Assembly: GCA_031001845.1 (NCBI GenBank)
Contig: JARNGD010000012.1
Location: 275,777 to 339,776 of the forward strand
Length of the DNA stretch: 64,000 nucleotides
Direction: 5' to 3'
DNA from: Achaetomiella virescens
Lineage: Eukaryota > Ascomycota > Sordariomycetes > Sordariales > Chaetomiaceae
Positions within the stretch are counted from its first letter, which is position 1; each line of letters opens with the position of its first letter. Both the position numbers and the translations under genes were made by a program. Shown in pieces: positions 12,131 to 23,683 of the stretch. The notes beneath the pieces were generated by a model. It saw only the letters and a program-made list of their open reading frames with translations, did not search any database and was not told where the DNA came from.

Positions 12131-12614
12131 AGACTCAGGTCATCACAGGTATGAAAGCATATTTAGCTGGCTTCTATTTGGGATAACAGGCGTTTTGGAG
12201 TTTGGCAAGGTAATGAAAACGGTTTGCTATGGGAGAAGTCTCGAAGTGAGACCCTGAAGCAGGGACAGGCCTTCCTTTCTTTTCTTCATTCGGTGATGAC
12301 AACACGAAGCAATCATACACATATTTAGTTCTGTCGAATCCTGAAGGTCTTCGGAGGCGACGTTGGAGGGTGAGATTGGCGAGTGGTGACCTTGTGTTAG
12401 ACACACCAGCCACAACACGGTGTGGCTGGTATCATTGAGCGCCAGCCAGCTGACGAGCGATTCGCCAACTGCCAGCCCTTTTGCAATCGTACTGAGTGGA
12501 GCTTGCATTCTGCGCCCACACAGAAATTTCCAAACTGGATCTCAAAATTCAACCACCTCACACCGTGATCGAGTCGACGGAAACCATCACGTCAGCGACG
12601 ACAACACCGCAGCA
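12131..12614. promoter_or_regulatory. eL34 upstream region with CRE-like site
   Basis: Holds the 3' end of the 11607 gene and the promoter of the eL34 gene. TCACGTCA at 12587-12594, about 20 bp before the ATG, differs by one base from the CRE/ATF palindrome TGACGTCA. Its position may place it in the 5' UTR rather than the promoter. Confidence 0.3.
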
Positions 12615-13353
12615 ATGGCCCCTTCACGAGTCACCTACCGTCGCCGCAACCCGTGAGTTTTCCGAGTTTTCAATGGAATCGCTGGACCGACCAGCAAAGG
12701 GCTATCTATCGAGGAGGACGAAATCGGCTAACTTGAACTCCCCTCCAGTTACAACACCTCGTCGAACCTGACGCGGGTTGTCAAGACTCCCGGCGGCGAG
12801 CTCCGTCTGCTTCACATCAAGAAGCGCGGCACTGCCCCCAAGTGCGGTGACTGCGGCATCAAGCTCCCGGGTGTAAGTGGTCTGCATGTTGTTGCATGTA
12901 GGAGATGGTGGATGCGGAGGACGATGAGCGACGGTACGACCGAACGAAATACTCGACGACCAACTCAATTTTTGCTCCCGCCAGCAACGAACGGCCGTCC
13001 AGAATTGGAATCAATGACAACTTGACAGCGCACCAGAGCCTGTTTGGTTATCCCGCACGGCAATTCACCGGCACACCTCCGCAGCACTGGTTCAGGAACA
13101 CATGGGCATTGGGGGCAGCATAGTAGCAAGCATACAAGAGCAGTGTACTGACTTTCTTTTGCAGATTCCCGCCCTCCGCCCCCGCGAGTACTCCCAGATC
13201 TCGAAGCCCAAGAAGACCGTCCAGCGTGCGTACGGTGGCTCAAGATGCGGCAACTGCGTCCGGGACCGCATCGTCCGCGCCTTCCTCATTGAGGAGCAGA
13301 AGATTGTCAAGAAGGTGCTGAAGGAGCAGAGCCAGGCCGAGAAGAAGAAATAA
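12615..13353 (+). CDS. rpl34: 60S ribosomal protein eL34 (L34e)
   Basis: Structural component of the cytosolic large ribosomal subunit. Three exons, 12615-12652, 12749-12872 and 13165-13353, give 116 aa with no frame errors. The sequence starts MAPSRVTYRRRNPYNTSSN and contains the zinc-binding pairs CGDC (about residue 46) and CGNC (about residue 84), then IVRAFLIEEQKIVKKVL and a Lys-rich C-terminus. Length and motifs match the eL34 family. The 38-nt first exon and a comparatively long second intron (292 nt) are usual for fungal ribosomal protein genes, where early introns are frequent. It is one of the few multi-exon genes here free of indels, which supports the view that indels elsewhere are length-dependent errors. 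Confidence 0.97.
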
Positions 13354-14031
13354 ACGCGCTTGTTTTCGGTTCCGGGCGGACGGATGCTGGGTTGACGGTC
13401 TCATTGCTTCGGTGTTCACTTGGGAAAGGGCGGCATGCCATACACGCACATACAGCCGGGGTTGGCTGTCTCTGTTCTTAGGGCTGCTTTCTACTCCGGG
13501 ATGAGGTTCTCAATGGAAATGGACTTCAGGCCGTGCATCATGGGGCTGGGGCGCTGTGGGATATCACTACGGCGACGGGAGTTGGCGCCGAATGACAACC
13601 GGACGGTCACGAGCGAGCAATCGAGTCAGTCGCCCAGATCCATGTCGAATATTGGGAATGATGAACGTGCCCTGTCGTATGACGGCCCTCAAGGTTATTT
13701 TTGGCTCCGTTGCCAGAAGTTATGCCTACTAGACATATGATGATGCCTACATGAACAACAACGCAAGTTACAAACATGGCGCTCAATTGCTGTGCTGAGG
13801 CTGGTTGCCCGCTGCGCGCTGTGCGCTGTAACTTATGGGAACCCCTGCGCGCTGTGCGCTGTAACTTATGGGACCCCCCTGCCATGACGTCGAACTCCAA
13901 ATTTCCAACGAGCTCCAAAAATCAAACCCTTGATGTCTATCTTTCACTGGCTGTCAGCAACAACGTCTCCGTGCCAGCCAACGCTGCCTTACTCGATGAG
14001 CTCCAGCACATTGCTGGTCTATCGTGTTAGC
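13354..14031. other. Intergenic region upstream of NDUFAF3-like gene
   Basis: About 680 bp. It holds the eL34 3' UTR and the promoter of the next gene. A two-copy tandem repeat (listed separately) lies about 150 bp upstream of the NDUFAF3 start. No further gene is seen. Confidence 0.45.
13813..13878. repeat. 33-bp tandem duplication
   Basis: Two adjacent 33-bp copies (13813-13845 and 13846-13878) differ by one base. Each starts TGCGCGCTGTGCGCTGTAAC. It sits in the promoter region of the downstream gene and could be a recent duplication of a regulatory element or an assembly artefact. Confidence 0.85.
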
Positions 14032-14975
14032 ATGATGGCGAGCCCATCCCCACTCCGTCTCCCCCTCGTCAGCCGCGCCGCTTTGCGCACCATCCATCCT
14101 CGCCCGTTCTCCGCGCGAGCATCACGACGACACCTTCCAGCAACAGCCCCCGTCGGGCTCCCCTTCCCCTCCCGCCGCCATGCCCCCCCAACTCAGTGCT
14201 CCTCCCATTTGAACAGCCAGCGACAAAGAAAATTTTTACACACAACGCCCCCAACCCCGCGCCGCAAACCCATCGCCCACAACCGGGAGCCGGTCCCCGA
14301 CCAGCCGCCGCCGACAGACTTTGGCCAGATGGACGTGCTCGCCAATGCGCCGGTGCCATCGACCGCTGTGGAAGTGTGTCACGAAGACGGGTTCTCACTG
14401 AACTCAGGGCTGCAGATCACGGGCGGGAATGGGGCTCTGCTTGTCGCCGGGGAGGCGTTTGTCTGGAGGCCTTGGAATAGTAGTAGTACCGCGGACGGGG
14501 GAGCAGGGGGAAGCAACAGCGGGAGGGGGAGGATAGGGAGGAAAATGATCAATGAGAGAGGGCAGTGGGAGATGGGAGAGGAGGAGTTGGGTGTTTTGGG
14601 ACTGGTGTGGCCTCGGCCTGGTACGTTTCTCTTTCGTTCCCCCTCCCCTTTTTTTTTCTCCCCTTCCTTTTCCAGGCACCGACCACGCCATTCACAAGGA
14701 GGATGGACGGATAGGGCTGCATACGCTACAGGTTGATAGGGGTTGGCTGACGTAGAGAGAGGGATACAGATCTCTTAATCCTCGGACTGGGGCCAGAGAT
14801 CAGGCCGTTGAGTCCTGCGACACGGAAGGCGATTACCAACCTTGGGATGAGAGTTGAAGTGCTGGACACAAGGAATGCGGCGTCACAATACAACATGCTG
14901 GCGACGGAGCGTGGGGTAGAGGATGTTGCGGCAGCATTGGTGCCGATGGGTGGAAGGATGAGTGAAAAAAAATGA
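14032..14975 (+). CDS. Complex I assembly factor NDUFAF3-like (Mth938/DUF498 domain)
   Basis: Mitochondrial assembly factor of NADH:ubiquinone oxidoreductase. Two exons (14032-14620 and 14770-14975), joined in phase G|AT, give about 264 aa. The Arg/Ser/Pro-rich first 90 residues are typical of a mitochondrial presequence. The Mth938-like domain runs from VEVCHEDGFSLNSGLQITGG through VAGEAFVWRPW, GVLGLVWPRPDLLILGLGPE and MRVEVLDTRNAASQYNMLAT. A Ser/Gly-rich insertion after WRPWN is longer than in animal orthologues. Either of two adjacent ATGs (14032 or 14035) could start translation. The frame is intact. It converges on the sphingolipid methyltransferase gene. Confidence 0.88.
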
Positions 14976-15879
14976 ACACCTCCTCGATCTTGTGCTGTTA
15001 CTCTGAGAGCGTCTACATGGTTGGTGAGGGCTATTCTGTCTTCCTGTTGGGCTACATGAAGGTGGAAGCGGGATGGATGTGTACGATGGTGATGCAGGTG
15101 CCTCGGGAAGGCGGAATGTAACGATGTGTGGACGGAGATGGTGGTGGCTCGGACTGTATAATATGGGACAGACTCCCCACTAGCCGGGCGTCTTCATAAG
15201 GCATGGTCGTCGAGGATCAGTCGACCTAAAACGACGGATGCTGTCGTGTACTTGCTGCATACATGGCTTCAGTTTGCATCTGACCTTTGTTGGTGGTCAA
15301 CTCGAATACTTACACTGACCGCCGGTCAGGCTCCCGGGATTTCAACTCCAAAACCAAGCTCTTCCTCTCCAGGGTTTTTTTGGTGCTTTTGAATTATTAC
15401 CTGACGACAGAGAAGGACAGTTAAACTGTATCATTGAGTTGAATCAGTCAGTCAAGGGAACAGAAAGAACAGCACAAACCCATTTCTTCATGGAGACTCG
15501 GATACCAACTCTATCCTCTCTATACTTACCTTCGACACGGTCATCCATTTGCGCATTACAGGAGAATTGATGACGTCTCGAGGCTCATGAAGCAAGCCTC
15601 CTGTCCTTCAAGTGTCACAGTCTATGTGGCCATCGACACGAGTCTTTTAAGAGCACAACCATGCAAGAGCCCATATTTTCTGCATCACAGTCACCATTGT
15701 TCTGTCTAAGATGTTATCAAAACAGATTCTATCATGCAGCGCCAACTCCCTCGCTCAGAGAGCCCACCCCTGTCATTCAAATCTTCGAAATCTGAGGTCT
15801 CAGTCCATTCATCCGTTGAGACCAGTTTTAAGAGGTCATTTCGATCATTCATACGCATGGCCATGCGGACATACTCTGT
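14976..15879. other. Convergent intergenic region
   Basis: About 900 bp between two converging genes, expected to hold both 3' UTRs. I see no conserved frame, RNA gene or repeat. Confidence 0.5.
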
Positions 15880-17695
15880 TTACTGCGCAGCAGGGACGCT
15901 GGGAAAGTCAACGGCGTTAGCCTGAACCCATGCCTTCAGATCAGCCTTGCAAGCAGCCACAGCGCCGGAAAGGCCGTGCTGGGTTGGGACGCCCTCAACG
16001 CGGTGGAAGGAGTTGATGTTCTTGTGCAGCACAATCTGGTAACAGGTGGAGCTGCCCTGGCGGGCGATGATGGTCGAGTATGCAAGGAAGAACTCCCAGA
16101 TCTGACTCAGGTTAGTATCGGAAAGAGCATTGAAGGAGGGCGGAAAACATACGCGGAACCAGCGCTTGCCGTACTTAGCCTCGACCTTGTCCTTGTTGGC
16201 CATCCAGTTGCGGTACCACCGCCAAATGGTGGCCGAGTAGTGCACGCCAATATTGTCGACGCTCTTGACTTCGAAGCCGGCGCTCTCGAGGTTTTCGACG
16301 AACCAGCCGAGGGAGTGGACGCGTCAGCACCGGGGAAGATGTACTTGTTCATGAAGAGACCCCAGACCAGGTCCTCGTACTGCCAGCTCTTGCGCAGACC
16401 GGCGATCTGCAAGAAGAAGATACCATCATCGTCCAGCATCTCATAGACCTGGCGGAGGAAGGCGTGGAAGTGACGGACGCCGACGTGCTCGGCCATCTCG
16501 AGGCAGGTGATCTTGTTGTAGCCGCCCTCGGGGACGGGGATGTCACGGTAGTCCATGCACAGGATCTTGCTCTGTTCCTCGGGCACGCCAACCTTGCGCA
16601 GAGCGCTGTTGCCCCAGGCAGTCTGGTTGCGGCCGAGAGTGATACCGGTGACCTTGGCGCCGTAGTTGACGCTGGCGAAGCGGGCGAGGGTGCCCCAGCC
16701 GCAGCCAATGTCAAGCATGCGCTCGTCCTTCTTGAGTGAAATCTTCTCGCAGACGATGGCCATCTTGTTGTCCTGGAGCTCCTCTAGGGACTCCTCCCGG
16801 TTGATGTCACCAATGACGCCACCGGTGTAGATCATGCGGGGGCCAAGGAACCAGGCATAGAAGTCATCGCCGCGGTCGTAGTGATCACGGACCTGCTCCT
16901 CGTCTGTTCAAATTAGCACGCTGAAGCTAAGCGGTGTTGCAATTGGTTACTCACCCTGAGACCGGGTGTGCATGATGACCTCGGGAATCATGCCCGTCAG
17001 GAAGAACTTGATCAGGCTCAATGTGAAGCGGAAGCTCGCCCAGTCGTGGCGGTACTCGAGGACCTCGAGGGCGTCGCCGTTGAAGTCAACTTCGCCATCA
17101 AAGTACATCTCGTGGAAGGTCTCCATAGGGATCTTGTTGCGGCCATGGTACTTGGCCTGGTGCTCGGGCTTCTTGAACGTGAGATAGTGCTCGAGGGGGC
17201 GGCCGGGAAACCTGGCTTTCTCGTTTTTACGGGGGGACATGGTCGAGGCGATGATCCAGAACGCAGCCAGCAGCGGGAGGGTGGTGAAAATGGCCAGAAA
17301 GATGGCCGTCTTCAGGCCACCGCCGAGCTTCCATGAGAAGTAGAGCGGACACTGCCGAGAATGGAGAAGAGAAGGATGTTGGAGAAGGTGTCGGAGCCGG
17401 CACCGTCAGCGGCAGAGGCCCATTCTTGATGGTCGGTACTGCACACAAGCGTCAGCACGTGTCAATTGGCTCCGAGACAGCTCCACGGTGTCTGTGCAAG
17501 CTGCTGCTGCGATCCGATGCTGGGACGAATGTACCAGCGGGTGCTCGGGCACGAAGGGACCAAGTCGACGGGACTCACCGACGTGGTGCGCACTCCGCAC
17601 TCCTCAAACTTCTCGAAGGTCGGCGACGGAGCCTTGGGAGTCTCGATAAATTCGAACTCAAACTCGCTGCCGGCGGCGCTCTGTGGCTTCGACAT
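15880..17695 (-). CDS. Sphingolipid C9-methyltransferase
   Basis: S-adenosylmethionine-dependent enzyme that methylates C9 of the sphingoid base in fungal glucosylceramide. It is a cyclopropane-fatty-acid-synthase relative acting at the ER/membrane. Exons 17695-17579, 17438-16955, 16903-16153 and 16101-15880 give about 524 aa. Exon 1 encodes MSKPQSAAGSEFEF. Exon 2 carries two hydrophobic membrane segments (NILLFSILGSV and TAIFLAIFTTLPLLAAFWII) and SPRKNEKARFPGRPLEHYL. The catalytic domain has DEEQVRDHYDRGDDFYAWFL, GPRMIYTGGVIGD, the SAM motif MLDIGCGWGTLARFA and CLEMAEHVGVRHFH. Four single-base deletions break the frame, at about 17436, 17410, 17348 and 16311; each is bracketed by family sequence (for example ADASTPLGWFVENLESAGFE is restored by one C). 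The last intron splits KRWFR|IWEFFLAYSTIIARQG. Function follows from high similarity to the fungal family. Confidence 0.92.
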
Positions 17696-18114
17696 CTTGA
17701 AGGCAGCTGCTACAGCCCACGAACGGATTGGACTGTTTGGCAAGCAGAACGAAAATGTCGGTGGAGGAAAGCTGGGGGAGTTGGCAGGAGCTGTGTTGTG
17801 GGAGCTTGGTCCACAACACTTTTTCAACAAGGGGGACGAAAGGGGGTAGCTCGGTTGGCGGTGGATTGCTGTGGCTGGCAGGGGCTATCTTGTGGGATGG
17901 CGCCCAAGGCGATGCGCATGCCGCGGATCCCGGCATTTTTGGTGCTGTGAGGCGCGGAGGGAGTCCAGCCTCGACACCGCTTGGACAAACTGCTTGTGAA
18001 ATGGAGGCTTGGCGCCCAGAAGTTGCAGGCATCTGGCAGCATTCAACTACTACAGTACGTCGTGGCCGATCATCTGCTCGCTCCCATTTGAACCCCCCCT
18101 CCTTTTTTTTTCTT

Positions 18115-18154
<40 letters not shown>

Positions 18155-18351
18155 ACAGTCACGCATTTCCCTTCTTTTGTCGGCTTTTGCGCCGTTCTGC
18201 AGTTCCCATCGTCACAGTAAACAACAATGCAAATCTGGCCACGCTTTCACATGAAACCCCTTCCTAACAACCCGCCAGGTATAATCTACCCTCCCACGGC
18301 CTCAGTCTCCTGACCCTCCCCTCCGCTGCCTCCTCCTTCTCCCCAGCATCA
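17696..18351. other. Intergenic region with long poly-T tract
   Basis: About 650 bp between the start of the methyltransferase gene and the 3' end of the alpha-glucosidase gene, both on the minus strand. It therefore holds the methyltransferase promoter and the glucosidase 3' UTR. A 34-nt poly-T run is the only notable element. Confidence 0.5.
18117..18150. repeat. Poly-T (poly-A) homopolymer, 34 nt
   Basis: An uninterrupted run of 34 T, preceded by shorter T runs (TTTTTTTTTCTTCC). Exact length is probably unreliable. It could be a simple repeat or the poly-A end of an old retroposed sequence in minus orientation, but no flanking element is recognisable. Confidence 0.8.
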
Positions 18352-20505
18352 TCATAGCTCCAACTTGAACACTAGCCCCTCATATCCAGGCTCAGGCAAT
18401 TCAACCTCCTGCTCCTCGCCGTGAAGTTCAACACTACCATTGCCCTCTCCCCTCCCCTCCCCTTTTTCCCAAAAACGAATGTCTCCTCCTCGTCCATTCC
18501 AAACCCCTCAAAATCCCCATGCACCACACCTCCATGTACTGCTTCCTGAATTTAATCATCCTCTTCCAGAACCCCAGCACCCCTCCCTCCCCGCGCTCGA
18601 ACTCCCGCGCAACATTGATCTCCCCATACAAGTCATGCACCTTCATCCACGGCCCCGACTCGCACTCGGTAAACCCAGCATGCCTCTCTCCGCTCCACTG
18701 CATCGGCAGTCTGGCATTGTCTCTTCCAGAAATCTGCAGGCTGCGCATGACATAGTCCATCTCGGCCGGGTCGTTGTCGGACTGCGCTGCCATGGCGTGG
18801 TAGAAGTTGACCGACTCGATGTCGCGGTACGAAGTGATGGGCCAGGAGCGGGGAACGTTGATCATGCCTATTTCTTGGCCTTGGTAGATGAAGAGGGTGC
18901 CCGTGAGGGAGCAGAGCATGAGGGCGAAGCTTGGCCGAGGGGACGCGCGCGGAGGGTGCGTCGGAGCAGAAGCGGGAGATCGAGCGGCCTTGGTCTGTTG
19001 AAAACGGTGGAATTTGGTGAGCATGGAGAAAAGGGAAAAGGATGTGGGGTTGGAAAGGGGGCCAACCGTGGTTCTCGCAAAAGACGGTTGTCCACCCGTC
19101 AGTGCCTTGGATGAACTGCTGCCATTTGGCGATGATGCCCTTGAAAAGGGGCAGCTTCCACTCTTCGAAGTGGTACTTGTGCTCTTTGCCCTGCCCGATG
19201 TCGACTATGTCGAACTGGAAGACCATGCTTAGCTGCTTGTCGCTGGCGCCGACGTACTGCAGCACCTGCTTAGGATCGGGCGTGTGTGGGAGCTCGCCCA
19301 CGGTCACGGCGTCGTAGTGGTTGAGCACCTCCTGGTCCATCTCGCGTAGGAACTCGTGGATCCGCGGGCCGTTGGCGTAGTACACCCAGGCGGGCTGCTC
19401 GTAGAAGCGAGGGTCGACGATGGGCGCGTCTTTGAACTCGACGCCTTTGGAGTACCTGGACGAGGGCGATATTAGCAGGCCGAGATTAAAGCATGAACTA
19501 ACCACGAGAGCCTGAGACTACCTACATGTTCACAACATCAACTCGGAAACCATCAACGCCCTTGTCCAGCCAGAAGCGCATGGCACTCTCGTAGATGGCT
19601 TTCCGCGTCTCCTCATTCTCCCAGTTCAGGTCCGGCTGTTCCTTGGCGAAAAGGTGCAGATAGTACTCGCCGGTGTGCTCATCATACTCCCACGTCGAAC
19701 CCGAGAAGTAACTCCTCCAGTTTGTTGGTGGGAGTCGAGTCCCGTCTTCCGCATACCTTGGGGCTTTCCAGATGTACCTGTACTGCCAGTTAGTCGTCGC
19801 GTAAACACGGAGAGTGTTGCTGCGTACCAGTCACGCTTGGGATTGTCCTTGGATGACCTCGATTCCTTGAACCAAGCATGCTGATCCGACGTGTGGTTGA
19901 CGACGAGGTCTAGGATCAACTTCATGCCCCTTGCTTCGCTGTCAGCATATAATACACGCGGGTGCTCTGATACAATGTCCCTGGATGGTGTACAACCTCA
20001 TGTGACAAGCTTCAATGAGATCCTCCATGTCCTTCAGCGTGCCGTAGGGAGGATAGACCTTCTCGTAATCAGAGATATCATATCCCATGTCAACCTTGGT
20101 CACATGTCAGTTCGAGTTCAAGTATCTGGATGGCTCGAGCTCTTTCAATGAAGAGAGCGCATCCAGAGGGGCTCAGTAATATGGTTCTTGTTATCCATGA
20201 GAGAAGATGCTTGCAGGTTTGGGCCAGCCTAAGTCTTAGCAGTCTTCCACTCACCTGCGGGCTGTCATACCTGTGTGCGATTGCTAATCAGCGCCCCAAA
20301 CCACTATCTCGAGAGGGAGGAAAGATAATGCATACATGGGCGAGACCCAAATCACATCAACACCAAGGTCCTTCAAGTAGTCGATTTTGCTCAGGATGCC
20401 AGGGATATCTCCAAGCCCATCACCGTTGGAGTCCTTGAAGGACGCCGGGTAGATCTGATAGCAGACGGCGTCCTTCCACCACGGTCTTGTTGATGTGTCT
20501 GCCAT
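18352..20505 (-). CDS. GH13 alpha-glucosidase (maltase / oligo-1,6-glucosidase type)
   Basis: Intracellular alpha-glucosidase hydrolysing maltose or isomaltose-type oligosaccharides; no signal peptide is visible (MADTSTRPWWKDAVCYQIYP). Seven exons: 20505-20336, 20270-20255 (only 16 nt), 20094-19997, 19929-19828, 19777-19526, 19455-19067 and 18994-18352, about 557 aa. GH13 regions seen: LILDLVVNHTSDQHAWF (region I), GFRVDVVNMY (region II, nucleophile Asp), TVGELPHTPD (region III, acid/base Glu) and FCENHDQGR (region IV). IYQGQEIGMINVPRSWPITS follows. Frame breaks occur at about 18936, near 18510 (after FRKQYMEV) and near 18430. The C-terminal end GYEGLVFKLEL with TGA at 18352-18354 is inferred by restoring frame. 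It is not adjacent to a recognisable MAL transporter or activator. Confidence 0.9.
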
Positions 20506-21589
20506 TGTCGTAGCTTGTGTTGTGGGCGATCCTCGAGGCTTCGAGGGACGAATTCAAGGAGCAGCAAATAAAACGGTGATGTCCAGTTGATTTACTTGAG
20601 AGCTGTTGTACCACACAGCCTTGCTGCAGAGAGCGCCGCAACGACGACAACTGACTTCGCTAAGGTAGCAATTAGGCACTAATCGATGTCTCTGTCATGC
20701 CGAATGGATCGGCGTGACCTCGGGATCGAATCCAGGAGGAGGCGCACATGAAGCGGGTCCCGAGGATGCTGAACACAACCCACTCGGGATCAGATCCGAT
20801 GGCGCTGGGGCCGGATCAGCCAATGAACCATGGACGTGAACTGCGGTGACTGCGGAACTCTGCGACTCGAGAACGAGACACGGAACTCGGGGCGGGGTCG
20901 TGGACTTCGGGAACGCGGAGAGCTCACCTCATTTCCCAGGCGAGAGGGATGTTACAGGAGGTCCAAGAATATCACAGATGGTGCCAGCCATTGCACTTTT
21001 CCTCCAGGGCCATTCTTCTTCTCTTTCCTGTCGCGGGAAGACCCGTAACCAGTTGTTTGCATAGATTTGAGGAGGACAACCCTTTGGTGGGTTGAGAGGT
21101 GGTAATCGATACTAGGAGCCGCCGATCGTATCTAGGCGCGACTGGGCATCTCTGTCTTTCCCTAGCTGATTCGGATCCCCATGACCGCGTGATACCCAGA
21201 GTTATCCACCTCAAGACGGGGGCTGATGTCGCCCACCAAGCCCGGAAAGCGAAGCGAGGGCGTTTCTCAGCTGTCAGCGGTTTCCGACATCCCCTGGGCC
21301 AGCGAAGGCCCGACTGTCTGCCTAGAGCGGGCCACCAGCGCCTGGAGCGGACTTATAACGCGTTGGCTACGCCGCTGGGAGGTCACCCACTTGCCATGTC
21401 CCCGTGGCCTTTCCTGGTTAACAGAGTTAGCGAGAGGCGGAACTGGCATGCCACTCACAAATACCCACTTCTATCAGATGAAGAAGACGCGAGAGCAACA
21501 TGCGGGATGTTGGCGGGTACTCTAATATGCAGGCTGATACAGCAACCGGGCCGTGGTATGCAAGGAGAACTGCAGACCTCGGGCAACCT
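20506..21589. other. Intergenic region upstream of alpha-glucosidase
   Basis: About 1.1 kb holding the alpha-glucosidase promoter and the Spp2 3' end (both genes on the minus strand). Frames of up to 183 codons overlap this stretch, but their Arg/Ser/Pro-rich translations show no family. No RNA gene is seen. Confidence 0.45.
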
Positions 21590-22513
21590 CTATCTGTCCC
21601 GTCCGCGCTCCCGCTCTCTTGCCCTTTCGCGCTCCCGTTCCCGCTTGTAGCTGTCGGCGTACCGGTCGTCAGTCCGCTGGCGTTTCTTCCTCTCCTCTCG
21701 CTGGTAGTCCTCGAGCCGCACTGGGCGGGAGTCTTTGGGCGTCTTCTGGTTCCAAGCGCCGAGGTCTTCTGCACCCTTCGCGTCCTTGGCACCGAGCCCT
21801 GTGAGGTTTGCGTGTCTCGTCACCTCTTTGACTTTGCCCCTCATCTTCCCGTCCCAGCCAAAGCTCTTAAGAAGGGTGGCGCCAAAGTCGTCGATGGGTA
21901 CGGATCGGTAATCCTCGGGTCGCGGATCCCGGTCGGCGGCGTCGGAGTCGAGGTGCCTGCGCTTTGGCGTGTTTGTCCCCATGAGAGCGTCCAGGGCCTC
22001 ATCGTCGATGGTCCTCTTCGCCTTCTTCCCTGCTCTCGAATCTCCCGAGTTGGAGTGGTCGGAGCGCGACTTCGATTCCTCTTCTCTCCTCTCCTCGCCA
22101 CTTTTGGCACCCCTCATATTGATTGTCAATCCCCATTTGATGGGCTTGCCCTGGGGGTCAGAACCGTCCCCGGCACCGCCATTATGACGTTGTTCCGCAT
22201 CCCTTCCCTGGCCTTGAGTGTCACCCTCCTTGCCGCTTGCCGCCCCATCCTCGTGCTTTGAGAAATTTTCTCGCAGTAATTTCTCGTCGCCTTTGGCCGC
22301 GCCATGAAGGTCGTAGGACGTAATAATCTCGTGGCGACCGTAGTTCTGCTGGTCATTGTCGCTGTTGCCTTCCGACTCGGAATCCTCGTGGAGCGCATGT
22401 GCTCGATGGCGTCTCCCATGGACGGGACGGGATCGCGGCTTTATTCCATGTGACGAAGAGGATGTCCCAAGCTCGATGGCTATCCTGGATGACTTAATAT
22501 CGCGATCTGACAT
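21590..22513 (-). CDS. spp2: Pre-mRNA-splicing factor Spp2 (GPKOW-related G-patch protein)
   Basis: Spliceosome activation factor that recruits and stimulates the DEAH ATPase Prp2. Single exon, 307 aa, intact frame. The N-terminus is disordered and basic/acidic mixed. PIKWGLTINMRG matches the conserved short block before the G-patch. The Spp2/MOS2-type G-patch reads VPIDDFGATLLKSFGWDGKM at about residues 205-225. It continues NLTGLGAKDAKGAEDLGAWN. The C-terminus is Arg/Glu repeats (RERERER) resembling splicing-factor tails. MSDRDIK at 22513 is preferred over the upstream in-frame ATG at 22576, because the extra residues (MLSPCHLAPGF) are not family-like. It is divergent from vid21. Confidence 0.9.
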   Translation of the reverse strand: MSDRDIKSSRIAIELGTSSSSHGIKPRSRPVHGRRHRAHALHEDSESEGNSDNDQQNYGRHEIITSYDLHGAAKGDEKLLRENFSKHEDGAASGKEGDTQGQGRDAEQRHNGGAGDGSDPQGKPIKWGLTINMRGAKSGEERREEESKSRSDHSNSGDSRAGKKAKRTIDDEALDALMGTNTPKRRHLDSDAADRDPRPEDYRSVPIDDFGATLLKSFGWDGKMRGKVKEVTRHANLTGLGAKDAKGAEDLGAWNQKTPKDSRPVRLEDYQREERKKRQRTDDRYADSYKRERERERARERERGRDR

Positions 22514-23683
22514 GATTCTGGGTGACGTTGGAAATGGAAAGAGGAATCCAGGAGCGAGATGACAGGGTGAGAGCAAATGTTCTGACCCGGATCGCGAATT
22601 GGTTCAGATTTGGGCGGCGAGGCGCCCAATGACGCTCACTGGATCTTGGCTGGCAAACTTACAGCCAGTGGGGCCTTGATTGGCGGCCGTTGTGGAGCCA
22701 CCGGGCTGGCATGTTGGATCTGCCTCAGGCACGGGCCGGTCTTTTACTGGCGACCCTGACATCCATCGGTCTCCCCACCGGCCGCACTGAATCAGTTGCT
22801 CCTCCCAAACGCATCTCAAATGCTGCTTCTCACTTACCCGTCTTGCTGGCTCCCCCGCCTGGACCAAGGTAATTTCTACACCGGAAGCTTGCTCCTCCCA
22901 CGGCAGATACCAACAAAAGGAGGTCCTCGCCAAGATGAGGATATCATCCCTGAACCACTTGCCCTTCTGGGCCTCGAGGTGACAAACCGGACGCAGACAT
23001 GGAATGCCAGAGCACCAACATTCCGAGTCCTACCCTCCGCGAACGGACATACGAGTCTGAGGCCGCGCCGCCGCTTCCACCAGGTCGATTGAGATACGAT
23101 TCACCGTCTACCGTTTCCATCGAGGTCATCAAGGCGAGACTCTCTTCTCCCCTCAAGTTTCGCTTGAAGGTCCCATCATCTTCCTCCCAACGAACGGATA
23201 TTTCTCGGCGCTTTGCTTGCCAAGCGGCAACAGCTGGAGGAGGTGGGGCTCAACTTCTTACAGTACGGAAAACCGCTGCCCTCGATGTTTTGCACCGTGT
23301 TTTGGCCCCCTCGGTGCACTGAGGCTGCCAAAGCAGTAGGGCTTTAGGCCTTGTGCCTGCTAACTCAGCCCCGAGCTGTCGTCAGCACCACCACCAACCC
23401 GCTCTTTCCCGCTTTTTTTCAGGCCTTGATGCGTCCTGGCATTAACATTTTTGACCCCCATTGATCGCTTTCCTGCCGCTACTGGTACGCCCATCTCGAC
23501 ACCCCCCTCAATCAGAGATTTACGCTTCACCCGCCCAGGCTCAATTGATCTTCCAGCGTTGTTGAAAAGTCGCAACGCTAGCATTTTCCATCGTCGGTCG
23601 CTTCTGTTTTTATTCCTACAGCTCTGCCTTAACCCACATCGCCATCCGTTTGATTAAAAACGGATGTCGCGGTCGCCGATGAC
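22514..23683. other. Divergent spp2/vid21 intergenic region
   Basis: About 1.17 kb between divergent genes, with both promoters. A plus-strand frame at 22999-23322 (107 codons, MECQSTNIPSPTLRERTYES) overlaps a second frame with helix-like sequence (LLAKRQQLEEVGLNFLQYG) near 23210-23270. Neither matches a family I know. They could be remnants of one frame-broken small gene or chance. Confidence 0.4.
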
